52,121 nucleotides of DNA from Nonomuraea terrae (GTDB lineage Bacteria; Actinomycetota; Actinomycetes; Streptosporangiales; Streptosporangiaceae), in the NCBI RefSeq assembly GCF_004348995.1, contig NZ_SMKQ01000039.1, positions 1-52,121 on the forward strand, read 5' to 3'. Each line of letters begins with the position of its first letter. The first letter of the stretch is position 1. The notes beneath the pieces were generated by a model. It was given only the letters and a program-made list of their open reading frames with translations, had not been told where the DNA came from and searched no databases. Shown piece by piece: positions 39,268 to 46,091 of this stretch. A program made the translations under genes and the position numbers.

Positions 39268-39292
39268 GTTGGAAACAGGTGCTTCCGGGTAG
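39268..39292 (+). promoter_or_regulatory. SigB-type promoter GTTG-N15-GGGTAG for the DUF1360 gene
   Basis: -35 GTTG (39268-39271), 15-base spacer, -10 GGGTAG (39287-39292), 11 bases before the ATG. Confidence 0.65.
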
Positions 39293-39303
39293 CGCCCCAA
39301 GTT

Positions 39304-39789
39304 ATGACCGAAATTCTAGATAAGACAGAACAGGAGTACTCCAACGGCCATGATCGGCCGCTCAAGAGCTACACCGGAATCCTCACCGCGTACGGCGGTA
39401 CGGTCGCCGTGGCCACCGCCGCGGCGCTGGTCGCGGGCCGGCGGGCGCCCGATCACGTCGGCGTGATGGACCTGCTGCTCATGGCCGCCTGCACGCACAA
39501 GGTCTCGCGGCGGATGGCGAAGGACCCCGTCACCAGCCCGCTGCGCGCCCCGTTCACCCGGTACGAGGGACAGGGCGGCCCCTCCGAGGTGCGGGAGGAG
39601 CCGCGCGGCGCGCTGGGCGAGCTGCTGGCCTGCCCGTTCTGCCTGGCGCAGTGGGTGGCCACCGGGTACGCCGCCGGTCTCGTGCTGGCCCCCCGCGTGA
39701 CCCGGCTGGTGGGCGCGACGATGACGGCGGTGGCGGTCTCCGACTGGTTGCAGCTCGCCTACGCGAAGATGATGAAGTCCGCCGAGTGA
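39304..39789 (+). CDS. DUF1360 family membrane-associated protein
   Basis: 161 residues. The DUF1360 signature C-P-F-C-L-A-Q-W (Cys110, Cys113) is followed by hydrophobic helices. Before it are one membrane segment (about 31-46) and A-C-T-H-K-V-S-R-R-M-A-K-D-P-V-T-S-P, also typical of the family. In bacilli members occur as spore proteins; the biochemical role is unknown. A shorter start than the longest frame was chosen because the SigB-type promoter ends 11 bases before it. It converges on the F420 oxidoreductase gene with a one-base gap. Confidence 0.85.
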   Translation: MTEILDKTEQEYSNGHDRPLKSYTGILTAYGGTVAVATAAALVAGRRAPDHVGVMDLLLMAACTHKVSRRMAKDPVTSPLRAPFTRYEGQGGPSEVREEPRGALGELLACPFCLAQWVATGYAAGLVLAPRVTRLVGATMTAVAVSDWLQLAYAKMMKSAE

Positions 39790-39790
39790 G

Positions 39791-40744
39791 CTAGCGGACC
39801 CGCGGCAGCACCTCCCGGGCGTAGAAGTCGAAGAACGCGTCCTGCTCGGGCCCGATCTGGTTGACGTATACCTCGTCGAACCCGGCGTCCACGTACTGGC
39901 GGATGGCCTGGGCGTGGACCTCGGGGTCGGGGCCGATCGGGCTGCCCGCCACCGCCTCCTCCTCGGTGACCGACTCCGCGAGCTGGGCGAAGTGGCGCGG
40001 CAGCGGCAGGATTTGCGAGGCCTCCCCCTTGATGCCCTGCGTGGGCCACAGGCGGTGCACGGTCTTGCGGGCCGTCGCCTCGTCGGCGGCGTAGCAGGCC
40101 TTGAGCCCGCCGAGGGTGGGCTTGCCCGCCCCGCCGGACTCGCGGAAGGAGCGTACGGAGTCGGCGTTCGGGGCCGTGGAGATGTAGCCGTCGGCGATGC
40201 GCCCGGCCAGCTCGGTCGACTTCTGTCCCAGGCCCGACATGAGGATGGGCGCGGGCTCGTCCGGCAGCGTGTAGAGGCGGGCGGTGTCCACGGAGTAGTG
40301 ACGGCCCCTGTGCGTCACCAGCTTGCCCGTGAAGAGCTTGCGCATGATCTCGACGGCCTCTTCGAGCATCTCCAGCCGTTCGCTGAGCGGCGGCCAGCGG
40401 GACTCGACGATGTGCTCGTTCAGCGCCTCGCCGGTGCCGACGCCGAGCCGGAAGCGGCCGCCGGTGAGCGCGGCCGTGGTGGCGGTGGCGTGGGCGATGA
40501 CGGCGGGGTGGGTGCGGACGAGCGGGCACGTCACGGCCGTGGCGATGGGCAGCGACGTGGCCTCGGCCAGGGCGCCGATCACGGACCAGACGAATGGCGA
40601 CTGTCCCTGCTCGTCGAGCCACGGGTGGAAGTGGTCGGAGATCCACAGGGCCTCGAACCCGGCGCGTTCGGCGGCTTTCGCCTGCCGTACCAGTTCTTGC
40701 GGGCCATGTTCCTCGCACGACAGGAAATAACCGAATGTCGTCAT
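39791..40744 (-). CDS. F420-dependent luciferase-like oxidoreductase (TIGR03557/FGD-like)
   Basis: 317 residues. It opens F-G-Y-F-L-S-C-E-E-H-G-P, then A-L-W-I-S-D-H-F-H-P-W, G-R-F-R-L-G-V-G-T-G-E-A-L-N-E-H and P-I-L-M-S-G-L-G-Q-K-S. These are hallmarks of the F420-dependent glucose-6-phosphate dehydrogenase-like group of luciferase-like monooxygenase folds. It likely transfers a hydride from substrate to F420. A SigB-type promoter lies nine bases before the ATG, so it would be a stress-induced supplier of reduced F420. Confidence 0.88.
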   Translation of the reverse strand: MTTFGYFLSCEEHGPQELVRQAKAAERAGFEALWISDHFHPWLDEQGQSPFVWSVIGALAEATSLPIATAVTCPLVRTHPAVIAHATATTAALTGGRFRLGVGTGEALNEHIVESRWPPLSERLEMLEEAVEIMRKLFTGKLVTHRGRHYSVDTARLYTLPDEPAPILMSGLGQKSTELAGRIADGYISTAPNADSVRSFRESGGAGKPTLGGLKACYAADEATARKTVHRLWPTQGIKGEASQILPLPRHFAQLAESVTEEEAVAGSPIGPDPEVHAQAIRQYVDAGFDEVYVNQIGPEQDAFFDFYAREVLPRVR

Positions 40745-40753
40745 AAAACCCCA

Positions 40754-40777
40754 CTGCCCGTTAGTACCGGGGAAAAC
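40754..40777 (-). promoter_or_regulatory. SigB-type promoter GTTT-N14-GGGCAG for the F420 oxidoreductase
   Basis: Minus strand -35 GTTT (40774-40777), 14-base spacer, -10 GGGCAG (40754-40759), nine bases before the ATG. The -10 has C in place of the consensus T. Confidence 0.6.
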
Positions 40778-40779
40778 AT

Positions 40780-40804
40780 GTTAAGCACCGGTTGCCTCGG
40801 GCAG
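40780..40804 (+). promoter_or_regulatory. SigB-type promoter GTTA-N15-GGGCAG for the GPGG gene
   Basis: -35 GTTA (40780-40783), 15-base spacer, -10 GGGCAG (40799-40804), ten bases before the ATG and back-to-back with the F420 oxidoreductase promoter. Confidence 0.55.
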
Positions 40805-40814
40805 TAGTTGACGC

Positions 40815-40964
40815 ATGGCTACTTTGCTCTGGATCATCGCCGTCATTCTCGTCATCGCCGGGATCTACGTCATCCTGGCCAGGCGCGACATCCTCTGGGG
40901 GATCGTGCTGATCGTCCTCGGGTTCCTGGTGGGGCCCGGTGGTGTCAGCATCTTCAATGTCTAA
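40815..40964 (+). CDS. GPGG-motif small membrane protein
   Basis: 49 residues, read from the ATG at 40815 to TAA at 40962. Two hydrophobic segments (L-L-W-I-I-A-V-I-L-V-I-A-G and I-L-W-G-I-V-L-I-V-L-G-F-L-V) are joined by a basic turn A-R-R-D, and the C-terminus is G-P-G-G-V-S-I-F-N-V. Actinobacteria commonly encode such GPGG-motif peptides; their function is not established. It has its own SigB-type promoter and a terminator hairpin 45 bases after its stop, so it is a separate unit. Confidence 0.8.
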   Translation: MATLLWIIAVILVIAGIYVILARRDILWGIVLIVLGFLVGPGGVSIFNV

Positions 40965-41008
40965 AGGCGTCGCGGCACCGGTTCATCGTCCGACACGACA
41001 GGCACCGT

Positions 41009-41039
41009 CGCTGGGCCGATCTCCGAGAACGGCCCAGCG
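41009..41039 (+). terminator. Terminator after the GPGG gene
   Basis: A perfect 10-bp stem CGCTGGGCCG / CGGCCCAGCG with an 11-base loop, followed by a T-rich stretch (GCATTGCTACTTTTG). Confidence 0.7.
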
Positions 41040-41109
41040 GCATTGCTACTTTTGCTGAAATATCAGCGTCTAACCTTCTTATTTCCCCCATCAAGGGCAT
41101 GAGTGGCGT

Positions 41110-42102
41110 GTGACCGAATACGCGCCGCTCAGCCGTTACGAATCGGGCGCCGCCTCGGCGAGGATCCGCGAGCAGCTCGCACGGTTGCGGCAGCACATGC
41201 GCGGCGAGGCCATCGTCGCGGAGGCCACCGCCAGGCTGGCGATCAGGCTGAACATCCGTCCCGGCGAGGCGGCGCAGGAGCTCGCCAGGACGGCGCAGCA
41301 CAGCGGGCTCGACCTGGTCGACGTCGCCAGGGGCGTGGAGCCCCCGCAGGAGAAGACCGAGAAGCCACCCGAGCCGCCCGGGTGGCTGCAGGGCGTCCTG
41401 GACACCGGCCACGCCTCGGTCGCCTATCTCACCCCCGTCCGCGACGCCACCGCCCGCATCGTCGATTTCCGGATCCTCGCCGCCAACGAGAGCGCCACCA
41501 CCGTCGCCGGCATGAAGGGGCCGGACGTGGCCGGGCGGCGCCTGCTCTCCATCAGCCCAGGAAGCGCCGCGGGCCTGCTGGACGCCTGCGTCCGCGTCTA
41601 CGAGACCGGCGAGCCCTTCTTCCGGGAGCCGCTGGAGTACGTCGAGGTCATGGACTCCGTGCTCTGGCCGGCCACGTTGAGCGTGCGCGTGGCCAAGATC
41701 GGGGACGGCATCCTGGCCACCTGGCGCCTGCTGGACGAGGAGGAGCTACTCGTCTCGGGCTGGGAACGCGCCCAGCGCCTGGCCGAGTTCGGCTGGGCCG
41801 AGTGGAACCTGGCCTCGGACCACACGCTGTGGACGCCCCAGATGTACGAGATGTTCGGGCGCGACCGTTCCGAGGGCCCGATGGCGCTGGAGGACCTGCC
41901 CACGGCGGTGATCCCGGACGACGTGCCCGTCGTGGAGGAGCAGCTGCGCTCGCTGCTGGAGTTCCGTGAGGCGGTCGAGACGGAGTACCGCGTCCTGCAC
42001 CGGCACGGGGTGCGGCATCTCAGCATGTTCAGCGAGCCGATCCTCGACGCGAACGGCGTGCCGGTCAAGGTGCGCTGCCTGGCCAAGGACGTGACCCGCT
42101 GA
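41110..42102 (+). CDS. ANTAR-PAS sensor protein, truncated by frameshift
   Basis: 330 residues. Residues about 17-75 form an ANTAR-like helical domain (A-I-V-A-E-A-T-A-R-L-A-I-R-L-N-I-R-P-G-E). A PAS-like domain follows (about 95-205, with V-A-Y-L-T-P, D-F-R-I-L-A-A-N-E-S-A), then a PAS fold-3 domain (about 210-330: F-G-W-A-E-W-N-L, L-W-T-P-Q-M-Y-E-M-F, V-E-T-E-Y-R-V-L-H). Homologues usually continue into a SpoIIE/PP2C phosphatase. Here a stop follows D-V-T-R, and one extra base would continue the frame into a coiled-coil linker (see next feature). It starts at a GTG with AAGGGC upstream and has no SigB-type promoter. Confidence 0.75.
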   Translation: MTEYAPLSRYESGAASARIREQLARLRQHMRGEAIVAEATARLAIRLNIRPGEAAQELARTAQHSGLDLVDVARGVEPPQEKTEKPPEPPGWLQGVLDTGHASVAYLTPVRDATARIVDFRILAANESATTVAGMKGPDVAGRRLLSISPGSAAGLLDACVRVYETGEPFFREPLEYVEVMDSVLWPATLSVRVAKIGDGILATWRLLDEEELLVSGWERAQRLAEFGWAEWNLASDHTLWTPQMYEMFGRDRSEGPMALEDLPTAVIPDDVPVVEEQLRSLLEFREAVETEYRVLHRHGVRHLSMFSEPILDANGVPVKVRCLAKDVTR

Positions 42103-42224
42103 TCGACTGCCTGCTGCGGGAGCTGGGGGTCGAGACGGCCGAGGACGACCAGGCGCACAAGCAGCGCCAGCGGGCCGAGGAGGAGCATCAAATCACCGTC
42201 CAGGCCGCCTGGCCACCTGGCTGA
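42103..42224 (+). pseudogene. Out-of-frame linker remnant of the sensor/phosphatase gene
   Basis: Shifting frame by one base at about 42100 continues the sensor as L-I-D-C-L-L-R-E-L-G-V-E-T-A-E-D-D-Q-A-H (then K-Q-R-Q-R-A-E-E-E-H-Q-I-T-V). The final E-H-Q-I-T-V is the usual coiled-coil lead into a SpoIIE phosphatase domain, where L-Q-x-x-L-L-P would follow. Here it ends in P-P-G and a stop at 42222-42224. The expected continuation is found instead on the other strand (next feature). Confidence 0.6.
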
Positions 42225-42230
42225 ACGACC

Positions 42231-42533
42231 TCATCGGCTGGGCGGCGCGCCCGTGTACGCCAGCCCGGCCAGGCCGGCGCGCGTCTGGAGCATGACGCTC
42301 GCCGCGGTCAGCCCGTGCCCCATGGCGTCGCCGATGGCGACGAGCACCCTGCCGTCGGGGATCTGGCCAACCTTGAACCAGTCGCCGCCCAGCCGCCAGA
42401 GGTCCTCGCCGGGCAGGTAGCGCACCGCGGCGGTCACCCCGGGCAGGTGCACGATGCCGCGCCGCATCGGCAGGATCGTGTTCTGCAGACAGCCGGCGCA
42501 GGGAGCGCGCCCTGGCCGTGGCGCACCAGACAT
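42231..42533 (-). pseudogene. SpoIIE/PP2C phosphatase N-terminal fragment on the opposite strand
   Basis: A minus-strand frame contains L-Q-N-T-I-L-P, P-G-V-T-A-A-V-R-Y-L-P-G-E-D, L-G-G-D-W-F-K-V-G-Q-I-P-D-G-R and V-A-I-G-D-A-M-G-H-G-L-T-A-A-S-V-M. These are the first half of a SpoIIE-type PP2C phosphatase, including the first metal-binding Asp (G-G-D-W) and the I-G-D-x-M-G-H-G loop. It stops at T-G-A-P-P-S-R, so the second half with the remaining metal ligands is missing. No proper start is present. It points towards the linker remnant, tail to tail, which suggests an inversion and deletion within one ancestral gene. Confidence 0.65.
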
Positions 42534-42557
42534 CTGCGTCCTCGCCCTGCGCGTGTT

Positions 42558-43319
42558 CTAGTGCTGGTGCTCGTCGTGTGAGGGGCTCTCGGCGCAGGTC
42601 AGGCAGTAGACCGCGTACGCCCTGCCGAGCACCGGCAGGGCCACGTTGCGGACCCTGATGCCGCCCGGCGTCATGCCCTTCTCGCTGCCCTTGTGCGCGT
42701 GGCCGTGCAGGATGAGGTCGGCGCCCGCCGTGTCGACCGCCTCGGCCAGCAGGTAGCTGCCGAGGAAGGGGTAGATCTCGTGGGGCTCGCCCTCCAGCGT
42801 CTCCTTGATCGGGGAGTAGTGGGAGAGCACCACGCGCTGGTCGGCCTCCATCTCCTTGAGCGCCATCTTCCAGGACTCGGCGATGCCGCGCGTGTGGGAG
42901 ACGAAGTTCTTGATCTCGCGCTCGCCGAACTCGCTGGCGCACTTGCCCGCGAAGCCGCCGCCGAAGCCCTTGCCGCCGACCACGCCCAGCTTGTGCTCGC
43001 CGCACTGGATCACCACGCCGTCGTCGTTGAGCACGATGACGCCCGCGTCACGCAGCTCGTCGGCGATCTCGTGCTCCAGGTCGGAGTGGTAGTCGTGGTT
43101 GCCGAGCACCGTGACGACGGGGATGGGCAGGCCGCGCAGCTCGTCGGCCACGAGTTTGCCCTCCTCGAGAGTGCCGTGCCGGGTCAGGTCGCCCGCGAGC
43201 ATGAACACGTCCGCGCGCTCCTCGATGCCGACGAGCTTCTTGCGGTACTGGCCTCTGACGTCCTCTCCCAGGTGGATGTCGCCCACGGCCGCTATGCGCA
43301 GGTCAGTCAAGGTGCTCAT
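42558..43319 (-). CDS. Metallophosphoesterase (calcineurin-like)
   Basis: 253 residues. The dimetal motifs are in order: V-G-D-I-H-L-G (D-x-H), L-A-G-D-L-T-R-H-G (G-D), L-G-N-H-D-Y-H (G-N-H-D), L-S-H-Y-S-P, and L-I-L-H-G-H-A-H-K-G (G-H-x-H). The C-terminus is His-rich (D-E-H-Q-H). It cleaves a phosphoester, possibly of a nucleotide or nucleic acid. Its ATG overlaps the BON gene by 17 bases and is very close to GGGGGAGG; a TTG at 43310 is an alternative with better spacing. It is co-transcribed with BON from a SigB-type promoter. Confidence 0.88.
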   Translation of the reverse strand: MSTLTDLRIAAVGDIHLGEDVRGQYRKKLVGIEERADVFMLAGDLTRHGTLEEGKLVADELRGLPIPVVTVLGNHDYHSDLEHEIADELRDAGVIVLNDDGVVIQCGEHKLGVVGGKGFGGGFAGKCASEFGEREIKNFVSHTRGIAESWKMALKEMEADQRVVLSHYSPIKETLEGEPHEIYPFLGSYLLAEAVDTAGADLILHGHAHKGSEKGMTPGGIRVRNVALPVLGRAYAVYCLTCAESPSHDEHQH

Positions 43320-43551
43320 CCTCCCCCGGCTCGGTGGCCTCGACGACGTTGATCTCGTTGTGCACGTGGAGCTCGGGCGCGGTCTCGTGCGCGACCTGGC
43401 CGAGCCTTTCGCGCTGCTCGGACCCGCTGACCTGGCCGCGCAGGAACAGCTGGTCGCCTCTGATGTCGACGCGAATTCCGAGCTCGTGCGTGCGTCCGTC
43501 CTCGGCCAGCGCCTGCTGGACACGGGCCGCGACGTACTGCGGAGCTTCCAT
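43303..43551 (-). CDS. BON domain protein
   Basis: 82 residues. A single BON module: V-A-A-R-V-Q-Q-A-L-A-E-D-G-R-T-H-E-L-G-I-R-V, D-I-R-G-D-Q-L-F-L-R-G-Q-V-S-G-S-E-Q-R, with the glycine (L-R-G-Q-V) and final H-N-E-I-N-V-V conserved, as in OsmY-like proteins thought to bind phospholipid or cell envelopes. The ATG follows GGAAGGAGG. It is preceded by a SigB-type promoter (43580-43604) and overlaps the phosphoesterase gene by 17 bases. Confidence 0.85.
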   Translation of the reverse strand: MEAPQYVAARVQQALAEDGRTHELGIRVDIRGDQLFLRGQVSGSEQRERLGQVAHETAPELHVHNEINVVEATEPGEDEHLD

Positions 43552-43579
43552 CGGCTCGCCTCCTTCCTCAAGTCGCCGC

Positions 43580-43604
43580 ATGCCCGGGGACGAACAGCTC
43601 AAAC
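43580..43604 (-). promoter_or_regulatory. SigB-type promoter GTTT-N15-GGGCAT for BON and phosphoesterase
   Basis: Minus strand -35 GTTT (43601-43604), 15-base spacer, -10 GGGCAT (43580-43585). It lies in the 57-bp gap between the topoisomerase stop and the BON start. Confidence 0.6.
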
Positions 43605-43608
43605 GACT

Positions 43609-44640
43609 TCAAATACCGCGTATCAGTTCTATGACCGCCCGTTCGACGGGACCCGCCGTGGCGAGCTGCCCGAAGTCCGCGTCCGCCCCCAGCTCGGTCA
43701 GCGCCGCCGCGATCGTCCGGTCCCGGTCGTACGCCTCCACCACGCGCGGATCCACGTACGACGCCCTCGCCACGGTCGGCGTGTTGCCCAGGTATTCGGA
43801 GACCTCCCGCATCACCCGGGTGATCGCCCGTTTCCTGCCGCCCGGCCCCGTCCGGCCCGCCGGCCGGGACACCGCGAGGCCGACCGCCGCGAGCACCGTG
43901 GCGTGCCAGGTGCGGAAGTCCTTCGCGGTGACCTCGTAGCCGATGATCTCGCGCAGGTACTCGTTGATGTCCTCGCTGCGCACGTCGTTCCAGCCGCCGG
44001 CGTGCCGGTAGCGCAGCAGCTCGCCGTCCACGCCCAGCGCCTTGAGCGAGCGCAGCACCTTGCACGCGCCCGGGTCGGCCACCTCGACCTCGCGCGGGAT
44101 GTCGCCCTTGGCCTGGTAGGAGCAGACGACGATGCCGTTCGCGCAGGTGACGTGATCCATCCTGAGTGTGGCCAGCCCGTAGGTGTCGTAGCTCTCACCG
44201 CCGATGCGGAAGAAGCCGATGTCGAGCAGCCGGGCGGCGGCGGCCAGGACTCGCTGCCGGGTCAGCCCGCGCCCCTTGAGCTGGTCGTCCACGGTCTTCC
44301 TGAACGCGGGCAGCCGCTCGGCGACCTCCAGCACCCGGTCGAACTTCGCCCGGTCCTGCTGTTCACGCCAGGTGTCGTGGTAGCGGTACTGGCGCCGCCC
44401 GGCGGAGTCGGTGCCGACGGCCTGCAGATGGCCGTGGGGCGAGGCGCAGATCCAGACGTCCGCCCAGGCCGGGGGGATGGCCAGGGACCTGATGCGCTCC
44501 AGCGTCTCGCGGTCGCGCACGGGCCGGCCGTCGGGGCCGACGTAACCGAACCCGCGCCCCCGCCGACGCCGGATGATGCCCGGCTCACTCTGGTCGCTGA
44601 GGTGCAGGTCGACGTCGTTCCGGACAGCTTGCTCGGGCAC
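43609..44640 (-). CDS. DNA topoisomerase IB (poxvirus/bacterial type)
   Basis: 343 residues. The bacterial topoisomerase IB layout is clear: an N-terminal domain with I-I-R-R-R-R-G-R-G-F-G-Y, then the catalytic domain with F-F-R-I-G-G-E-S-Y (Arg145), the Lys-containing S-Y-Q-A-K-G-D, T-A-K-D-F-R-T-W-H-A-T (Arg243, His246), and the nucleophile in L-G-N-T-P-T-V-A-R-A-S-Y-V-D-P (Tyr295). It relaxes supercoils by transient 3'-phosphotyrosine nicking. It starts at a GTG nine bases after a perfect SigB-type promoter, so transcription may be almost leaderless. Confidence 0.92.
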   Translation of the reverse strand: MPEQAVRNDVDLHLSDQSEPGIIRRRRGRGFGYVGPDGRPVRDRETLERIRSLAIPPAWADVWICASPHGHLQAVGTDSAGRRQYRYHDTWREQQDRAKFDRVLEVAERLPAFRKTVDDQLKGRGLTRQRVLAAAARLLDIGFFRIGGESYDTYGLATLRMDHVTCANGIVVCSYQAKGDIPREVEVADPGACKVLRSLKALGVDGELLRYRHAGGWNDVRSEDINEYLREIIGYEVTAKDFRTWHATVLAAVGLAVSRPAGRTGPGGRKRAITRVMREVSEYLGNTPTVARASYVDPRVVEAYDRDRTIAAALTELGADADFGQLATAGPVERAVIELIRGI

Positions 44641-44649
44641 GTTGCGCGG

Positions 44650-44674
44650 CTACCCACGACGTTAGGCCGCAAAC
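44650..44674 (-). promoter_or_regulatory. SigB-type promoter GTTT-N15-GGGTAG for topoisomerase IB
   Basis: Minus strand -35 GTTT (44671-44674), 15-base spacer, -10 GGGTAG (44650-44655), nine bases before the GTG. It overlaps the opposing promoter at 44661-44685 by 14 bp. Confidence 0.75.
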
Positions 44675-44685
44675 GGCACGGGCAG
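44661..44685 (+). promoter_or_regulatory. SigB-type promoter GTTA-N15-GGGCAG for the small membrane protein/SDR pair
   Basis: -35 GTTA (44661-44664), 15-base spacer, -10 GGGCAG (44680-44685), ten bases before the ATG at 44696. Its elements are interleaved with those of the topoisomerase promoter on the other strand. Confidence 0.55.
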
Positions 44686-44695
44686 GTGATGCGGC

Positions 44696-44953
44696 ATGCA
44701 TGACAACGGAAAGTGGCACGAGGAGCGGGATTCCCGAGGGCACGCCATGGTGCCCGCCACCCCGCGCGACGTGGTGCACATCAGGGTGGGCTCCTTCCTG
44801 CTGGTGTTCCTGTTCGCGTTCGCGGTGCTCGGTGTGATCACCGGGGCTGTGGTGTTGAGCGGCATCGCGGTCGTGCTGGCCGTCCTGACGGTGATCGACA
44901 TCACCCTGGCGGTACGACGGCAGAAACGGCGGAGCGACGGAGAGGCGGGCTGA
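44696..44953 (+). CDS. Small two-helix membrane protein
   Basis: 85 residues. The N-terminal 30 residues are hydrophilic and charged (W-H-E-E-R-D-S-R-G-H). Two membrane segments follow (G-S-F-L-L-V-F-L-F-A-F-A-V-L-G-V and V-L-S-G-I-A-V-V-L-A-V-L-T-V-I), ending in a basic cytoplasmic tail R-R-Q-K-R-R. I recognise no named family. It starts at an ATG with CAGGTG upstream, and the SDR gene follows six bases after its stop, so they are one operon. Confidence 0.65.
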   Translation: MHDNGKWHEERDSRGHAMVPATPRDVVHIRVGSFLLVFLFAFAVLGVITGAVVLSGIAVVLAVLTVIDITLAVRRQKRRSDGEAG

Positions 44954-44959
44954 CCCGGC

Positions 44960-45970
44960 ATGGCACCACTTCGAGGGCGGGTGGCGGTGGTGACGGGCGC
45001 GAGCGGCGGTGTCGGGCGTGCCGTCGCCAGGGAGCTGGGCGCGCGCGGGGCCAAGGTGGCCCTGATCGCCCGGGGCACGGCCGGGCTCGGAGCCGCGGCG
45101 GTGGACGTCGGGGCCGAGGGCGGCACGGGCCTCAGCTACGAGGCCGACATGGCCGACTACGACCAGGTACGGAGCGCGGCCGAGCGCATCGAGGCGGAGA
45201 TGGGGCCGATTTCCGTATGGATCAACACTGCTTTTTCATCAGTTTTCGCGAAATTCTCCGACATATCCGCCGATGAGTATGAACGTACGACCGCGGTGAC
45301 CTACCTGGGCTACGTCTGGGGCACCAAGGTGGCCCTGGACCTGATGCGTCCGCGCAACGCCGGCACGATCGTCCAGACCGGCTCCGCCCTGTCGTACCGG
45401 GGCATCCCCCTGCAGTCGGCGTACTGCGGCGCCAAGCACGCCATCAAGGGCTTCACCGAGTCGGTCCGCACGGAGCTGCTGGCCGACCGCAGCGGCATCG
45501 ACATCACCCTCGTGCAACTGCCCGCGGTGAACACGCCCCAGTTCGAGTGGGTGCTGTCCAAGCTGCGCCGCCACCCCCAGCCTGTTCCCCCGATCTACCA
45601 GCCGGAGGTCGCGGCCCGCGCGATCGTGCACGCGGCCGAGCACCCCGAGCGCAAGGAGTACTGGGTGGGCGCCAGCACGGCCGCCACCCTCCTGGCCCAG
45701 CGCGTGGCCCCCGCTCTGGTGGACCGGTACTTGGCGAGAACCGGCACGAAGTCGCAGCAGACCGACGAGAAGGAGCCGACCGGCGTGGCCAACCTGTGGC
45801 AGCCGGCCGACGAGTCCGCCGACTACGGCGCCCACGGCGCGTTCGACGACCGCTCGCACGGGCGCAGCGTGCAGTTCTGGCTGTCCAAGAACCGCCGCCC
45901 GGTGCTCGTGACGCTGGCGGGGGGCGCGGCGGCGGCCGCTCTGGCCGCGCTGCGCGCCAGGCGCGCCTGA
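44960..45970 (+). CDS. SDR family oxidoreductase with C-terminal membrane anchor
   Basis: 336 residues. Classical SDR signs: T-G-A-S-G-G-V-G at about 12-19, W-I-N-T-A in place of N-A-G, catalytic Ser in Q-T-G-S-A-L-S and Y-C-G-A-K (Tyr/Lys). After the catalytic domain (about residue 240) an 80-residue extension has a charged region (T-D-E-K-E-P, D-D-R-S-H-G-R) and a final hydrophobic helix L-V-T-L-A-G-G-A-A-A-A-A-L. The enzyme may thus be tethered to the membrane. It is co-transcribed with the small membrane protein from a SigB-type promoter. Confidence 0.88.
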   Translation: MAPLRGRVAVVTGASGGVGRAVARELGARGAKVALIARGTAGLGAAAVDVGAEGGTGLSYEADMADYDQVRSAAERIEAEMGPISVWINTAFSSVFAKFSDISADEYERTTAVTYLGYVWGTKVALDLMRPRNAGTIVQTGSALSYRGIPLQSAYCGAKHAIKGFTESVRTELLADRSGIDITLVQLPAVNTPQFEWVLSKLRRHPQPVPPIYQPEVAARAIVHAAEHPERKEYWVGASTAATLLAQRVAPALVDRYLARTGTKSQQTDEKEPTGVANLWQPADESADYGAHGAFDDRSHGRSVQFWLSKNRRPVLVTLAGGAAAAALAALRARRA

Positions 45971-45980
45971 AACCGGCTCG

Positions 45981-46020
45981 GGCCTCCTCGGGCCTCCTCC
46001 GGCCTCCTCGGGCCTCCTCG
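45981..46020. repeat. Four tandem 10-bp units GGCCTCCTCG
   Basis: Units at 45981, 45991, 46001 and 46011, the second ending CC instead of CG, flanked by partial units. They lie between the SDR stop and the transketolase promoter. No hairpin is obvious. Confidence 0.8.
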
Positions 46021-46037
46021 GGCATCGGGACGGCCGC

Positions 46038-46061
46038 GTTAAGCCCGCCGGGCGCGGGTAG
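46038..46061 (+). promoter_or_regulatory. SigB-type promoter GTTA-N14-GGGTAG for the transketolase gene
   Basis: -35 GTTA (46038-46041), 14-base spacer, -10 GGGTAG (46056-46061), followed by a 30-base leader with GAGGAGG. Confidence 0.7.
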
Positions 46062-46091
46062 GCGTGGCTGGAATCCGTATCGAGGAGGTCC

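Noticed and set aside
42206..42247. Plus-strand reading R-L-A-T-W-L-N-D-L-I as the missing next block of the SpoIIE domain
   Set aside because: It resembles the P-A-x-V-L-x-x-L-N helix after the G-H-G loop, but it overlaps the minus-strand fragment and would need an extra rearrangement. I could not decide, so I do not rely on it.
45981..46020. 10-bp repeats as an origin or iteron set
   Set aside because: Only four contiguous GC-rich units, no AT-rich unwinding region or replication gene; more likely simple slippage.
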